Translations under genes and position numbers: made by a program
Shown: positions 51,521 through 59,797 of the stretch, one piece after another
Layout: the number at the start of each line of letters is the position of its first letter
Position numbering within the stretch: position 1 is the stretch's first letter
Assembly: GCF_002412165.1 (NCBI RefSeq)
Contig: NZ_NXIA01000015.1
Span: 28,818 to 92,817, forward strand
Direction of reading: 5' to 3'
Source: Curtobacterium sp. 'Ferrero'
GTDB lineage: Bacteria; Actinomycetota; Actinomycetes; Actinomycetales; Microbacteriaceae
Length of the DNA: 64,000 nt
Notes under the pieces: model-generated
Databases searched by the model: none
The model's input: the letters and a program-made list of their open reading frames with translations, nothing else
Told to the model about the DNA's origin: nothing

Positions 51521-53637
51521 CCGATGTCGGCCTGGTCGAGTGGTGTCTTCGACCGCAGTTTCGTCGCCAACCACGGCCCGAGCGACGTGCTGTAGGTGTT
51601 CGAGAGGTGCGAACCGTCGAAGTACACCGACACGCCACCGATCGCCGAGTAGCAACGCGAGTCATCGCAGAACCGATCTGCGTCGGCGATGTACCGGACC
51701 GTCGGTCCGAATCCGTCGGCCCGCATCTCGCGGAACACCGCGCTCGTCGAGGGAGGATAGGCCGAGGCGATCGGGTTGGAACACGACGCAGGGTCCTGCT
51801 TCGCGAGGCAGTCCGGTCCCCAGACCTTCGCTTCCAGCGTGCGGCCGGTCAGCGGGACGTGTTGCATGACCGTCACGTCGCGGCCGAGCTTCTGGCTCGA
51901 CTTCACGACTCGTTCGTACCCGACGGCCTGATCGCCGCGGCCGTCGTCGAAGACGTAGTTCGCCCAGAGGTTCGCGAGCACCACCCGATCTGCTCGAGGG
52001 ACCACGGTCTTCAAGACCCACGCGTTCCTCGACGCGCACCAGCCCTGCTGATCGTCGGGAAGCTTCTCACCCCAGGCGGTCGCATCCGGCGCCACCAGCG
52101 ACGACGGGCACTTGTTCCGCGCCGCGACGATGACTCTCCAGTGGTTGATCTTGCCGGCGATGTCGAAAGCAGACGACCAAGCTCCAGCATGGGAGTCGCC
52201 CCACAGCAGGACGGTCTCGGTCCCGGCGGGGTCCCCCAGCTGACAGAGCTTCTCGGTGTTCTGAGTGATGTCATCGATGCAGTCGTCCTGCCAAGCGAGC
52301 GGTTTGTCCGCCAGCGACTCGGGCAGGTGTGCCCGATCGAGGCGGCCGAACGGGTTGCTGCAGTCCGGGTTGCCCACGGCTGCGGCCGCGTAACAACTGT
52401 CTCCGTTCGTGACCTTCGCGATGAGTGCCGCGTTCTCGTTCGCGGTCGCGGCTGCGCTCACCCCGACCGATCCGATCGAACCGACCGCGAGGACGACCGC
52501 AGCCGTTGCGCCGGCCAGGAAGCTGCGACGGCGACGCGCGGTCAGCCAGGTGATGTTCCGGAGCGGCTGCTCGACGAAGCGTTGCGACAGTCCGGCGAGG
52601 ATCAACGTCGCGACGATGATCGCGGCCTTCGCTCGTGTGTCCAGCGCATGACCGAGCGCGACCGGCAACAACACGATCATCGGCCAGTGCCAGAGGTACG
52701 CAGAGTAGGACACGTCGCCCAGCCATCGAACCGGACCGAAACGCGAGGCGAAGGCCCACGACCATGTCTCGTCCTCCGGCGACCGCGCAGCGATGACGAG
52801 ACCTGCTCCGAACGTCGGCAGGAGAGCTGCCGTTCCGGGGAAGGCGGTCGAGTCGGAGAACAGGAACGTCGCGAGAGCGATGCAGGCGACACCGACCCAC
52901 GCGAGCAATGAGGGGACGCGGAACCGCCCAGGGAGGAGTGCGATTGCTCCGCCGACTGCGAACTGCCAGGCCCGCGAAGTCGTGTCGAAGAACGCCACAT
53001 CGGGATCGATCGCGGTGTGGATGAGCGACCAGGCAAGGCTCAACGCGCCGAGGGCGATGATCGTGGTCACGACGACCGGACGAACGGGACGACGTCGCCA
53101 CTGAGCCACGAGGGCCGCACCGATCAGCAGGAGCGGCCAGACGATGTAGAACTGCTCCTCGACCGAGAGCGACCAGAAGTGTTGCAGGGCGCTCGGTTGC
53201 GACGCTGTCTCCAGGTAGCTGACCGATTGCGACGCAAGGTACCAGTTCTGGGAGAACAGCGTCGACGCAAGTGCGCTCCACCCGGTCGGCGCCAGGCTGG
53301 TCGGGGGGAGCAGGAGCGCCGAGGCGACGAGGACGAACAGGATCACCAAGACTGCGGCGGGCGCCAAGCGGCGGATCCGCCGCGCGTAGAAGTCAACGAG
53401 CAAGCGAGGAGAGGGCTGGGCCCCCATCGCCTTGACGAGGTGGCCGGTGATGAGGAAGCCCGAGATGACGAAGAACACGTCGACCCCGACGAATCCGCCC
53501 GGTAGCCGGTTCGGCCACAAGTGGTACAGGACCACGAGTCCGATGGCAAGCGCCCGGAGCCCTTGGATGTCGGATCGAAGGTGCGGTTGCGGTCGGTTCG
53601 GCACCAGAGCACTGTAGTCGAACCGAGCGTCCGTCAC
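51517..53637 (-). CDS. Membrane acyltransferase, OafA/YrhL type, with SGNH domain
   Basis: A 706-residue O-acyltransferase. Acyltransferase-3 membrane domain (about 15-400, ten or more hydrophobic segments) has LRSDIQGLRALAIGLVVLYH, GGFVGVDVFFVISGFLITG and SLSVEEQFYIVWPLLL. A C-terminal extracellular SGNH hydrolase domain has LLWGDSHAGAW (catalytic Ser) and FDGSHLSNTYS (Asp/His pair). This two-domain form transfers acetyl or other acyl groups to surface glycans across the membrane. The gene looks less GC-rich than its neighbours; one 60-base line (52381-52440) is 60% GC versus 80% in 44161-44220. It is the first of a two-gene unit with the GT2 gene. Confidence 0.93.
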   Translation of the reverse strand: MTDARFDYSALVPNRPQPHLRSDIQGLRALAIGLVVLYHLWPNRLPGGFVGVDVFFVISGFLITGHLVKAMGAQPSPRLLVDFYARRIRRLAPAAVLVILFVLVASALLLPPTSLAPTGWSALASTLFSQNWYLASQSVSYLETASQPSALQHFWSLSVEEQFYIVWPLLLIGAALVAQWRRRPVRPVVVTTIIALGALSLAWSLIHTAIDPDVAFFDTTSRAWQFAVGGAIALLPGRFRVPSLLAWVGVACIALATFLFSDSTAFPGTAALLPTFGAGLVIAARSPEDETWSWAFASRFGPVRWLGDVSYSAYLWHWPMIVLLPVALGHALDTRAKAAIIVATLILAGLSQRFVEQPLRNITWLTARRRRSFLAGATAAVVLAVGSIGSVGVSAAATANENAALIAKVTNGDSCYAAAAVGNPDCSNPFGRLDRAHLPESLADKPLAWQDDCIDDITQNTEKLCQLGDPAGTETVLLWGDSHAGAWSSAFDIAGKINHWRVIVAARNKCPSSLVAPDATAWGEKLPDDQQGWCASRNAWVLKTVVPRADRVVLANLWANYVFDDGRGDQAVGYERVVKSSQKLGRDVTVMQHVPLTGRTLEAKVWGPDCLAKQDPASCSNPIASAYPPSTSAVFREMRADGFGPTVRYIADADRFCDDSRCYSAIGGVSVYFDGSHLSNTYSTSLGPWLATKLRSKTPLDQADIG

Positions 53638-53746
53638 TGAGCACGAACGAGTGACGCGTCCACGGGCGACTCGTCCCCCGTTCGGCGGCTACCGGTCGGA
53701 GCCGCCACCGTCTAGCGTCGAGACACGATCAGATCAGGGGGTCGAC

Positions 53747-55351
53747 ATGACACGTCACTGGGTCATCCGGAGCGCTGCCGTCAGCGCACTCTTCCTCGCG
53801 GCCGTCGGCTTGGCAACCCCGGCCCAAGCAGCGACGAAGCCCGCGCAGGTCACCGGGGTCGCGAAGGCGACCCAGGACTGGTCCGGGAAGAGCGTCAAGG
53901 TGACGTGGAAGTCCGTCGCGAACGCGACGAGCTACGTCGTCAAGTGGTCCACGCGGTCCGACCTCGCCAGTCCTGTCTACAAGGACTCGACCTCGGTCGG
54001 TGCCTGGATGACGAAGTTGCAGCCAGGCGGCCGCTACTACGTCACGGTCGCCGCGAAGAACGGGAGCACCGCCGGGCCGTGGGCCAAGCCGATCACCACG
54101 ACGCTCCAACCCAACGCGGTCGGTGTGTTCGGGTCCATCACGGCGAAGCCCGCGACGAACGCGGTCACCGTGTCGATCCCGGAGGTCTCCGATGCCAGTG
54201 ACTACCAGATCCGGTGGTCGGCCGGGCCGAACGAGAACCGGACGCCGGACCGGTGGACCCCGCACTACACGCCGTGGTCCTCCGCGTTCGACCCGGCGAC
54301 GAGGACGTGGACGCTCCCCACCTCCGACTCCGACCTGACCGCGGTCGCCTACGGGAACCCGGTCTACGTCCGCGCCATGGCTCGGAACACCTACTACAAC
54401 GCCACCTACGTCCGGAAGTCCGCGCAGGTGAGCGCGTGGCCGTCTCCCGTCCGTCCCGTCGAGTCGGACCTCGCTGTGCACTTCGCCAGCTACAACGTCC
54501 TCTGCTCCGGCTGCGAGACGAACGGAGCCCCGGGCTGGGCGACCCGGGCCCCGGCGATCGCGAGCACCATCAACGCCAAGGACCCGGACGTGCTCACGGT
54601 GCTCGAGGCGAGCGGCTACTCGAACGGAAGCGGATCCGCCCAGGCGTACGTCGATCTCGACCGACGACTTCCGAACCTGCAGTTGGTCGACAGCGCGCCG
54701 ATGACCGTCAGCAAGTCCCACCAGGGCAACCGGATCTACTACAACCCCGCGAAGTACAGCGTGATCGACCACGGTGTCCTCGCCGGCATCAAGGACTACG
54801 AGGTCTACCCAGCCTCATCGGCGCCCGACACGAACACCCCGTGGGCTGAGCTCGAGTCGAAGGACGGCAGCGGCACCCGCTTCATCGTCGTCGCCGCCCA
54901 CTACGGCATCCCGTCGAGTTCGTACAGTGAGCCGCGGAAGACGCTGCTCGGTGACGACTCCGCGCAGCTCCTCAGTGCACTCGACCGGGTGAACGAGCCG
55001 AACGCAGCGGGAAAGCGGCTCCCGGTCATCCTGGGCGGCGACCTGAACGACAACCGGTACCCCGAGGACGCCGTCGATGGTGCACAACCGACGCTCGTCC
55101 GGGGAGGCTTCTACGACTCGTCTGCGTCGATGCACCGGTACGGCACGGCGAAGCAGACGTACAACGGCTACCAGCCCGCGTCGAAGCAGGCGGACGACCC
55201 GAACAAGGACGGGCAGCGGATCGACTACATCCTCACCCAGGGCTTCGCGGGCAGCGACGAGTTCGTCAACAACTGGAATCCCGGCACCTCGGTGATCCCG
55301 TCCGACCACAACATGATCGAGGCACGCCTCCGGGTGCCCGACGTCGGCTGA
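53747..55351 (+). CDS. Secreted endonuclease/exonuclease/phosphatase-family protein with FN3-like domains
   Basis: A 534-residue secreted protein. The signal peptide ends ATPAQAA near residue 28. Two fibronectin type III-like domains follow (about 33-130 and 135-240; WKSVANATSYVVKWS, YYVTVAAKNGS). The catalytic EEP domain (about 245-534) has ASYNVL, TVLEAS with metal-ligand Glu287, VVAAHYG, GGDLND with Asp432 and Asn434, RIDYIL, and SDHNMIEA with Asp520 and His521, the full active-site set of this fold. Substrates in the family include DNA, RNA, phospholipid and inositol phosphate. The location inside a teichoic-acid-like cluster allows a cell-wall phosphodiester target; a secreted nuclease is equally possible. 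It is divergent from the acyltransferase gene. Confidence 0.9.
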   Translation: MTRHWVIRSAAVSALFLAAVGLATPAQAATKPAQVTGVAKATQDWSGKSVKVTWKSVANATSYVVKWSTRSDLASPVYKDSTSVGAWMTKLQPGGRYYVTVAAKNGSTAGPWAKPITTTLQPNAVGVFGSITAKPATNAVTVSIPEVSDASDYQIRWSAGPNENRTPDRWTPHYTPWSSAFDPATRTWTLPTSDSDLTAVAYGNPVYVRAMARNTYYNATYVRKSAQVSAWPSPVRPVESDLAVHFASYNVLCSGCETNGAPGWATRAPAIASTINAKDPDVLTVLEASGYSNGSGSAQAYVDLDRRLPNLQLVDSAPMTVSKSHQGNRIYYNPAKYSVIDHGVLAGIKDYEVYPASSAPDTNTPWAELESKDGSGTRFIVVAAHYGIPSSSYSEPRKTLLGDDSAQLLSALDRVNEPNAAGKRLPVILGGDLNDNRYPEDAVDGAQPTLVRGGFYDSSASMHRYGTAKQTYNGYQPASKQADDPNKDGQRIDYILTQGFAGSDEFVNNWNPGTSVIPSDHNMIEARLRVPDVG

Positions 55352-55367
55352 CGACCCTCAGCCGACG
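55342..55367. terminator. Bidirectional hairpin joining two stop codons
   Basis: CGTCGGCTGA (55342-55351) and TCAGCCGACG (55358-55367) form a perfect 10-bp stem around CGACCC. The TGA of the EEP gene and the TGA of the converging TagF-like gene pair with each other. It can act as an intrinsic terminator in both directions; there is no T-run. Confidence 0.6.
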
Positions 55368-58051
55368 AGCGCGGACGCGGCGTCGCGCTCGGGTTCCTCG
55401 ATCCGAGGAGCTCCGTCGAGCGCGAGCATCGCCCGGAAGACGCGCTCCGAATTGTGCTCGTCGCGCGTGACGAACGCGGAGCGGGTGCGCTCCAGGTACT
55501 CCGGTGCGGACACGTACCCGTTCGTCCCGATGTCCTCGAGCGCGCGTTCCACGCCCGGGACGTCGTCCGCCACGGGGCCGAAGCCGTCGCGCGCGTAGTC
55601 GAAGTACCCGCGCCGACCGACGTGCGTCCCGTCGAAGAAGGACGCGGCGTCGAACTGGAAGTACACGAGCGGCACGTCGAGGAACGCCGCTTCGAAGCCG
55701 AGGGACGAGTAGTCCGTGACCACGGCGGCCGCCCGGGCGAGGACGTCCTGCACGTTCTTGGTCGCGAAGTCCCAGACCTCCACCCACTCCGGGATGTCGA
55801 AGTCCTCCAGGTACGGCCGCATGTTCGGGTGGGGCATGAAGACCACCCGCTTGCCCGTGCGTGCGGCAACGTCGCGGATCCGCTCCGAGCCCACGAGTGC
55901 GTTGTACTGCTCCGCGTACTCGCTGGTCAGGAACGCCGGGTTCTTCAGACGCTCGTTGCTGCCGGCCACCTGGATCCCGGCGAGCTTCTTGCGCCACGTC
56001 GGCATGATGAGGAGCAGATCACGCTGCTCCTCCGGCACCGCACGACGCTTCCGCAGCAGCTCGTCGTGCCGGGGGAACCCGGTGAGGACGACCTCTCGGT
56101 CGGTGAAGGTGTACGGTCCGTCGCCGGCGATCGAGGCCTTCTCCTGTGGGGTCACCGTGACGAAGAGCTCGGCAGGCTTCGCGTTGACCCAGCGCGAGAT
56201 GTCGTAGTTGGTGACCCCGTGCTGGAGCCACGTGAAGGTGAACCGCGGTTCGCCGTAGCGGCGCCGGTCCAGTGGACTCACGACGTACACGTCGATGTGG
56301 GAGGACGCGAGGTGGACGGCGTGCAGGAGGAGCTTCCGCCATTCCGCTGACTTGTAGGCGACGAGGCGGAACCCCTCGGCCCGGAGCCGCTCCCAGTCCT
56401 TCGAGCGCGCGTCGAGGACGAACCAGGCGTTGATCTCGGGGTGGTGCGCCCGGACCCAGCGGTACAGGTGCTCGGCGTTGTCGTTCGCATCCGTGTCACG
56501 GTCCATGAACACCCAGGCACCCTGGTACCGATCGCGGACTCGCTTCGTCCGGACCGAGACTCCGAGGGCCGCGTCCTGGAGCTTGCGCGTGTACACACCC
56601 CTGCGAGCCTTGTGGTAGACGGTCGCTGCCGCCCGTCGGACGTACTGCAGCGCCGGGGTGTCGACATCCGCCCACTTGTTCTCGAGGCGCTTTCGCTGAC
56701 CGAGGATCTGCGGGTTCAGCTGGCGACGCGTGAGCGCCTCGTCCGGCTCGTACCGCTCGCCACGGGCGAAGGGGATCGTGCGGTCATCGAGGCGGAGGCG
56801 GGTGAGTCGCCCGCGCTCGATCCAGACGTGTCGCTGACGCAACACGGTCCTTCCGTAGAACACGAAGTCTTGCGACTTGGCGTGCACGGGCTGGACGACC
56901 CGGCCGTCGACGGTGATCTCCTCGCGTGGGAGGCCACCGGTGAACCAGTAGGTGAACTTGACGAGCTGTCGCTGTTCGTCGACGCGCTCGAGCTTCGCGT
57001 AGGCCGGCCGCTCGGCGCCGCCGCTGTAGCCGACGAGCAGCGCGCGACGCACTGCGTACTCGACCCACATGATGTCGAACGAGTGGATGGCGTCGTCGGA
57101 GATCTTGCCGCGGATCGCTGCCACCAACTCGTGGAACTCGTCGAACGTGTGCGCAGGAGCCAAGGCGGACGGAGAGTTGAGCGCACGCTCGTTCTTGAAG
57201 TACCAGAACAGGTCGTAGAGGACCGTGTTCTCCAGCCAGCGCGGAACTCCGCCGGATCGCTCGGCGGTCTCGAGCAGATCGAGCGCTCCGTACCGGAGGA
57301 CGTCGGTGTACTTGCCGGGATGGTCGAAGTGACTCTCCATCAGGGAGGTTCCGTCACCGCGCATCCGGTAGTGGTACTTCGCGGATGCGAGCACACCCAT
57401 GTCGTGCTTCCCGGTGGCCAGCAGGTAGCGACCGATGAAGTGCGCGTCCTCGAACACCGGACGGACCCGGCCGTCGAAGCGGATGCCGTGCTCACGGATC
57501 GACGCGGTGCGGAAGAACGCCGAGTTCACGGCCAGTTGGATCACCGGCTCCTGGTCGAGGTCGATGATCCTCGACCCCTTCGCGAACTTCATCCGCAGCG
57601 GGTGTGTGTTGAGCAGCTCGAGGCCCTCGTTGAGGCGCATCTGGTGGGTCGCGAGCAAGCCGACCCGGGGGGCGCCGTGGAGGCCGATGAACTTCACGAC
57701 CTCCTCGAAGTACCGGTCGTCGAACACGTCGTCCGGGTCGGCGAACGTGACCCACTCGGCGTCGACGTGCTCGATCCCGGTGTTGCGGGCGGCCGCGACC
57801 CAGGCGTTCTCCTGCGAGACGACGACGACGTGGTCCTCCCGGCCCGTCGCCCACGTGCGGAGCACGTCGAGGCTCCCGTCGGTGGAGCCGTCGTCGACGA
57901 ACACGAGTTGGATCTGATCGAGCGGATGGGTCTGTCGTTCGAGCGAGCCGAGCAGGTCCGGCAGGTATCGGGCCACGTTGTAGACGGCGAACACTGCCCC
58001 CACGAGGAAGCGGCTCGGCGACGGCGGTCTCGCGGGCGTCACATCAGACAC
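55358..58051 (-). CDS. GT2 / CDP-glycerol glycerophosphotransferase fusion (TagF-like)
   Basis: An 897-residue bifunctional protein. The N-terminal GT2 domain (about 10-280) has GAVFAVYNVARYLPDLLGS, LVFVDDGSTDGSLD, WVTFADPDDVFDDRYF and a Glu/Asp motif near VRPVFEDAHFIG. A central region (300-520) is unassigned. The C-terminal CDP-glycerol:glycerophosphotransferase domain (about 530-880) has FTWLQHGVTN with His611, MPHPNMRP with His741, and VTDYSSLGFEAAFLD, the conserved TagF/TagB catalytic and nucleotide-binding elements. It should add a sugar and then glycerol phosphate units, as in poly(glycerol phosphate) or glycosyl-glycerol-phosphate teichoic acids. It is followed by the exporter genes upstream on the same strand, 37 bp away. 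Confidence 0.93.
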   Translation of the reverse strand: MSDVTPARPPSPSRFLVGAVFAVYNVARYLPDLLGSLERQTHPLDQIQLVFVDDGSTDGSLDVLRTWATGREDHVVVVSQENAWVAAARNTGIEHVDAEWVTFADPDDVFDDRYFEEVVKFIGLHGAPRVGLLATHQMRLNEGLELLNTHPLRMKFAKGSRIIDLDQEPVIQLAVNSAFFRTASIREHGIRFDGRVRPVFEDAHFIGRYLLATGKHDMGVLASAKYHYRMRGDGTSLMESHFDHPGKYTDVLRYGALDLLETAERSGGVPRWLENTVLYDLFWYFKNERALNSPSALAPAHTFDEFHELVAAIRGKISDDAIHSFDIMWVEYAVRRALLVGYSGGAERPAYAKLERVDEQRQLVKFTYWFTGGLPREEITVDGRVVQPVHAKSQDFVFYGRTVLRQRHVWIERGRLTRLRLDDRTIPFARGERYEPDEALTRRQLNPQILGQRKRLENKWADVDTPALQYVRRAAATVYHKARRGVYTRKLQDAALGVSVRTKRVRDRYQGAWVFMDRDTDANDNAEHLYRWVRAHHPEINAWFVLDARSKDWERLRAEGFRLVAYKSAEWRKLLLHAVHLASSHIDVYVVSPLDRRRYGEPRFTFTWLQHGVTNYDISRWVNAKPAELFVTVTPQEKASIAGDGPYTFTDREVVLTGFPRHDELLRKRRAVPEEQRDLLLIMPTWRKKLAGIQVAGSNERLKNPAFLTSEYAEQYNALVGSERIRDVAARTGKRVVFMPHPNMRPYLEDFDIPEWVEVWDFATKNVQDVLARAAAVVTDYSSLGFEAAFLDVPLVYFQFDAASFFDGTHVGRRGYFDYARDGFGPVADDVPGVERALEDIGTNGYVSAPEYLERTRSAFVTRDEHNSERVFRAMLALDGAPRIEEPERDAASALVG

Positions 58052-58088
58052 GACGGGTCCCCTCTTGTTCCAGGTGTCGAGCTCGCGC

Positions 58089-58817
58089 TCAGACGGTCTC
58101 GTTGTACGCGGCCACGACGTCGTTCGTCTTGCCGATCATCTTCAGCTCACCCTCGTTGAGCCACGCCACCTCGTCGCACATGTCCTTGACCGTGTTCATG
58201 GAGTGGGAGACGAGGATGACCGTCCGGCCCTCCTCCTTCATCTCCTTGAACTTCGTCCGGCAGCGCTTCTGGAAGGTGGCGTCACCGACGGCGAGCACCT
58301 CGTCCACGACGAGGATGTCCGGCGTGACGGCGACGGCGACCGAGAAGCCGAGGCGCACGTACATGCCCGACGAGTAGTTCTTCACCGGCTGGTCGATGAA
58401 GTGGCCGACGCCCGAGAACGACACGATCTCGTCGAACTTCCGGGTGACCTCCTTGCGGCTCATCCCGAGGATCGAGCCGTTCAGGAAGACGTTCTCGCGC
58501 CCGGAGAGTTCGGGGTGGAACCCGGACCCCACCTCGAGCAGCGAGGCCTGCTTGCCGCGGGCGGTGATCGACCCCTCCTCCGGCCAGAGGATCTTGGCGA
58601 GGCACTTCAGGAGGGTGGACTTGCCGGACCCGTTCTTGCCGATGAGCCCGAACGTCGTGCCGTGCGGCACCTCGAACGAGACGTCCTTGAGCGCCCAGAA
58701 GTCCTCGTGCACGGACTTCTTCCCGCGCATCACCATGCTCTTCAGCGAGTCGTTCCGCTCGTGGTACATGCGGAAGCGCTTCGAGACGTGCTCGACGGAC
58801 ACAGCAGCATCGGTCAC
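58089..58817 (-). CDS. Polysaccharide/teichoic acid ABC exporter ATP-binding protein
   Basis: A 242-residue ATPase of the Wzt/TagH group. Walker A is GKNGSGKSTLLK (60-70), signature YSSGMYVRLGFSVAV and Walker B ILVVDEVLAVGD, the latter two characteristic of this export group. It ends soon after the ATPase fold, so it lacks the C-terminal carbohydrate-binding domain of O-antigen Wzt proteins. The start overlaps the stop of the permease gene (ATGA). With the permease it should flip a lipid-linked polymer to the outside. Confidence 0.93.
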   Translation of the reverse strand: MTDAAVSVEHVSKRFRMYHERNDSLKSMVMRGKKSVHEDFWALKDVSFEVPHGTTFGLIGKNGSGKSTLLKCLAKILWPEEGSITARGKQASLLEVGSGFHPELSGRENVFLNGSILGMSRKEVTRKFDEIVSFSGVGHFIDQPVKNYSSGMYVRLGFSVAVAVTPDILVVDEVLAVGDATFQKRCRTKFKEMKEEGRTVILVSHSMNTVKDMCDEVAWLNEGELKMIGKTNDVVAAYNETV

Positions 58818-59635
58818 AGGAGTTCAGCCAACTTCTTCTCGTTGCGGGAGAACACGAGGTAGCCGAGTGCGAGCGAGATGCATCCCGCGAGTGCGCACGC
58901 GACCAGGTCGGTCCAGTTCGGCAGGCGGTTGTCGTACATGAGGTTCCGGAAGACCTCGGAGAACCGCTCGATGGGGTTGAGCTTGTAGACGTGGACGATC
59001 CACGGGTGCCCCGACTTGTTCGCGGCGTTCTCGACGAGCGACAGCGGGTAGATGATCGGCGACAGGTACATCCACATCTGCAGCCCGATGCCGACGAGGT
59101 GCTGCATGTCGCGGAAGTGCACGTTCACGATCGACAGCATCAGTCCGAGGCCGGCGGCGAACATCGCGAGGAACACCATCGTCAGTGCGATGACCGGGAT
59201 GTACACCCAGAAGTTCGACCCGGCGATCGCGAGCGCGATGAGCAGGACGCCCATCTCGACGAGCCAGGTGAACCCGAACGAGCCGACAGCCGCGAGCGGC
59301 AGCGTCATGCGCGGGAAGTACACCTTCTTGATGAGGGAGCCGTTCGACACGATCGACGTCATGCCGGAGTTGATGACGTTCCTGGTGAAGATCCACGGCA
59401 GCAGGCCGCACATCAGCCAGAGCGGGTAGATGTTCAGCCCGCTCGGGTCGCCGACCTCGAGCCGTGCCCGGAAGATGAACGAGTAGACGATCGTGTAGAT
59501 CAGCATCGTCGCGAGCGGGTTGATCAGGGACCACAGCTGCCCGAAGACGGTGCGCCGGTACTTCCCCTTGACCTCGCGAGCCGTCAGGTTCGCCAGGAGT
59601 TCCCGTGACGACAGGATCTCGTTCAGGTACGACAT
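58814..59635 (-). CDS. Polysaccharide/teichoic acid ABC exporter permease (Wzm/TagG family)
   Basis: A 273-residue ABC-2 type membrane protein with six hydrophobic segments. LTAREVKGKYRRTVFGQLWSL near the N-terminus and LMCGLLPWIFTRNVINSG, MYLSPIIYPLSLV and NPIERFSEVFRN are characteristic. The frame is open for another 850 bp upstream, antisense to a glycosyltransferase, which is not credible; the Met at 59635 gives the family N-terminus (MSYLNEILSSRELL) with GGAGG upstream. It is first in the minus-strand operon permease-ATPase-TagF-like and has a candidate promoter with a palindrome in its spacer. Confidence 0.93.
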   Translation of the reverse strand: MSYLNEILSSRELLANLTAREVKGKYRRTVFGQLWSLINPLATMLIYTIVYSFIFRARLEVGDPSGLNIYPLWLMCGLLPWIFTRNVINSGMTSIVSNGSLIKKVYFPRMTLPLAAVGSFGFTWLVEMGVLLIALAIAGSNFWVYIPVIALTMVFLAMFAAGLGLMLSIVNVHFRDMQHLVGIGLQMWMYLSPIIYPLSLVENAANKSGHPWIVHVYKLNPIERFSEVFRNLMYDNRLPNWTDLVACALAGCISLALGYLVFSRNEKKLAELL

Positions 59636-59696
59636 GCTTCGGGAAGGAACTCCTCCGGGGCGCGCAGGGACGCGCTCCTGATCGGATGGGTGACGA

Positions 59697-59726
59697 GTTA
59701 TCTTCGCACACTGTGCGCGACCACAA
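59697..59726 (-). promoter_or_regulatory. Promoter of the exporter operon with palindromic operator
   Basis: On minus, TTGTGG (59726-59721) and GATAAC (59702-59697) are 18 bp apart. The spacer contains CGCACACTGTGCG (59705-59717), a 6+6 palindrome with one central base, placed where a repressor would block polymerase. The leader to the ATG at 59635 would be about 55 bases and includes GGAGG. Inferred from sequence only. Confidence 0.5.
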
Positions 59727-59762
59727 GATTCCCGACACCCGAAACCATGAGGACGTGTCGTC

Positions 59763-59791
59763 ATGACGAACGCTCGGTGAATGACTAGGCT
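59763..59791 (+). promoter_or_regulatory. Promoter for the GT4 gene at 59798, leaderless
   Basis: ATGACG (59763-59768) and TAGGCT (59786-59791) are separated by 17 bp. The GTG at 59798 follows after six bases, so the transcript would start at or next to the start codon. This promoter is divergent from the exporter promoter, about 40 bp away. Confidence 0.5.
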
Positions 59792-59797
59792 GTGTCG

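Noticed and set aside
58089..59635. O-antigen exporter as in Gram-negative bacteria
   Set aside because: The ATPase lacks the carbohydrate-binding domain, and the neighbouring TagF-like gene together with the actinobacterial background favour a teichoic-acid-like export role.
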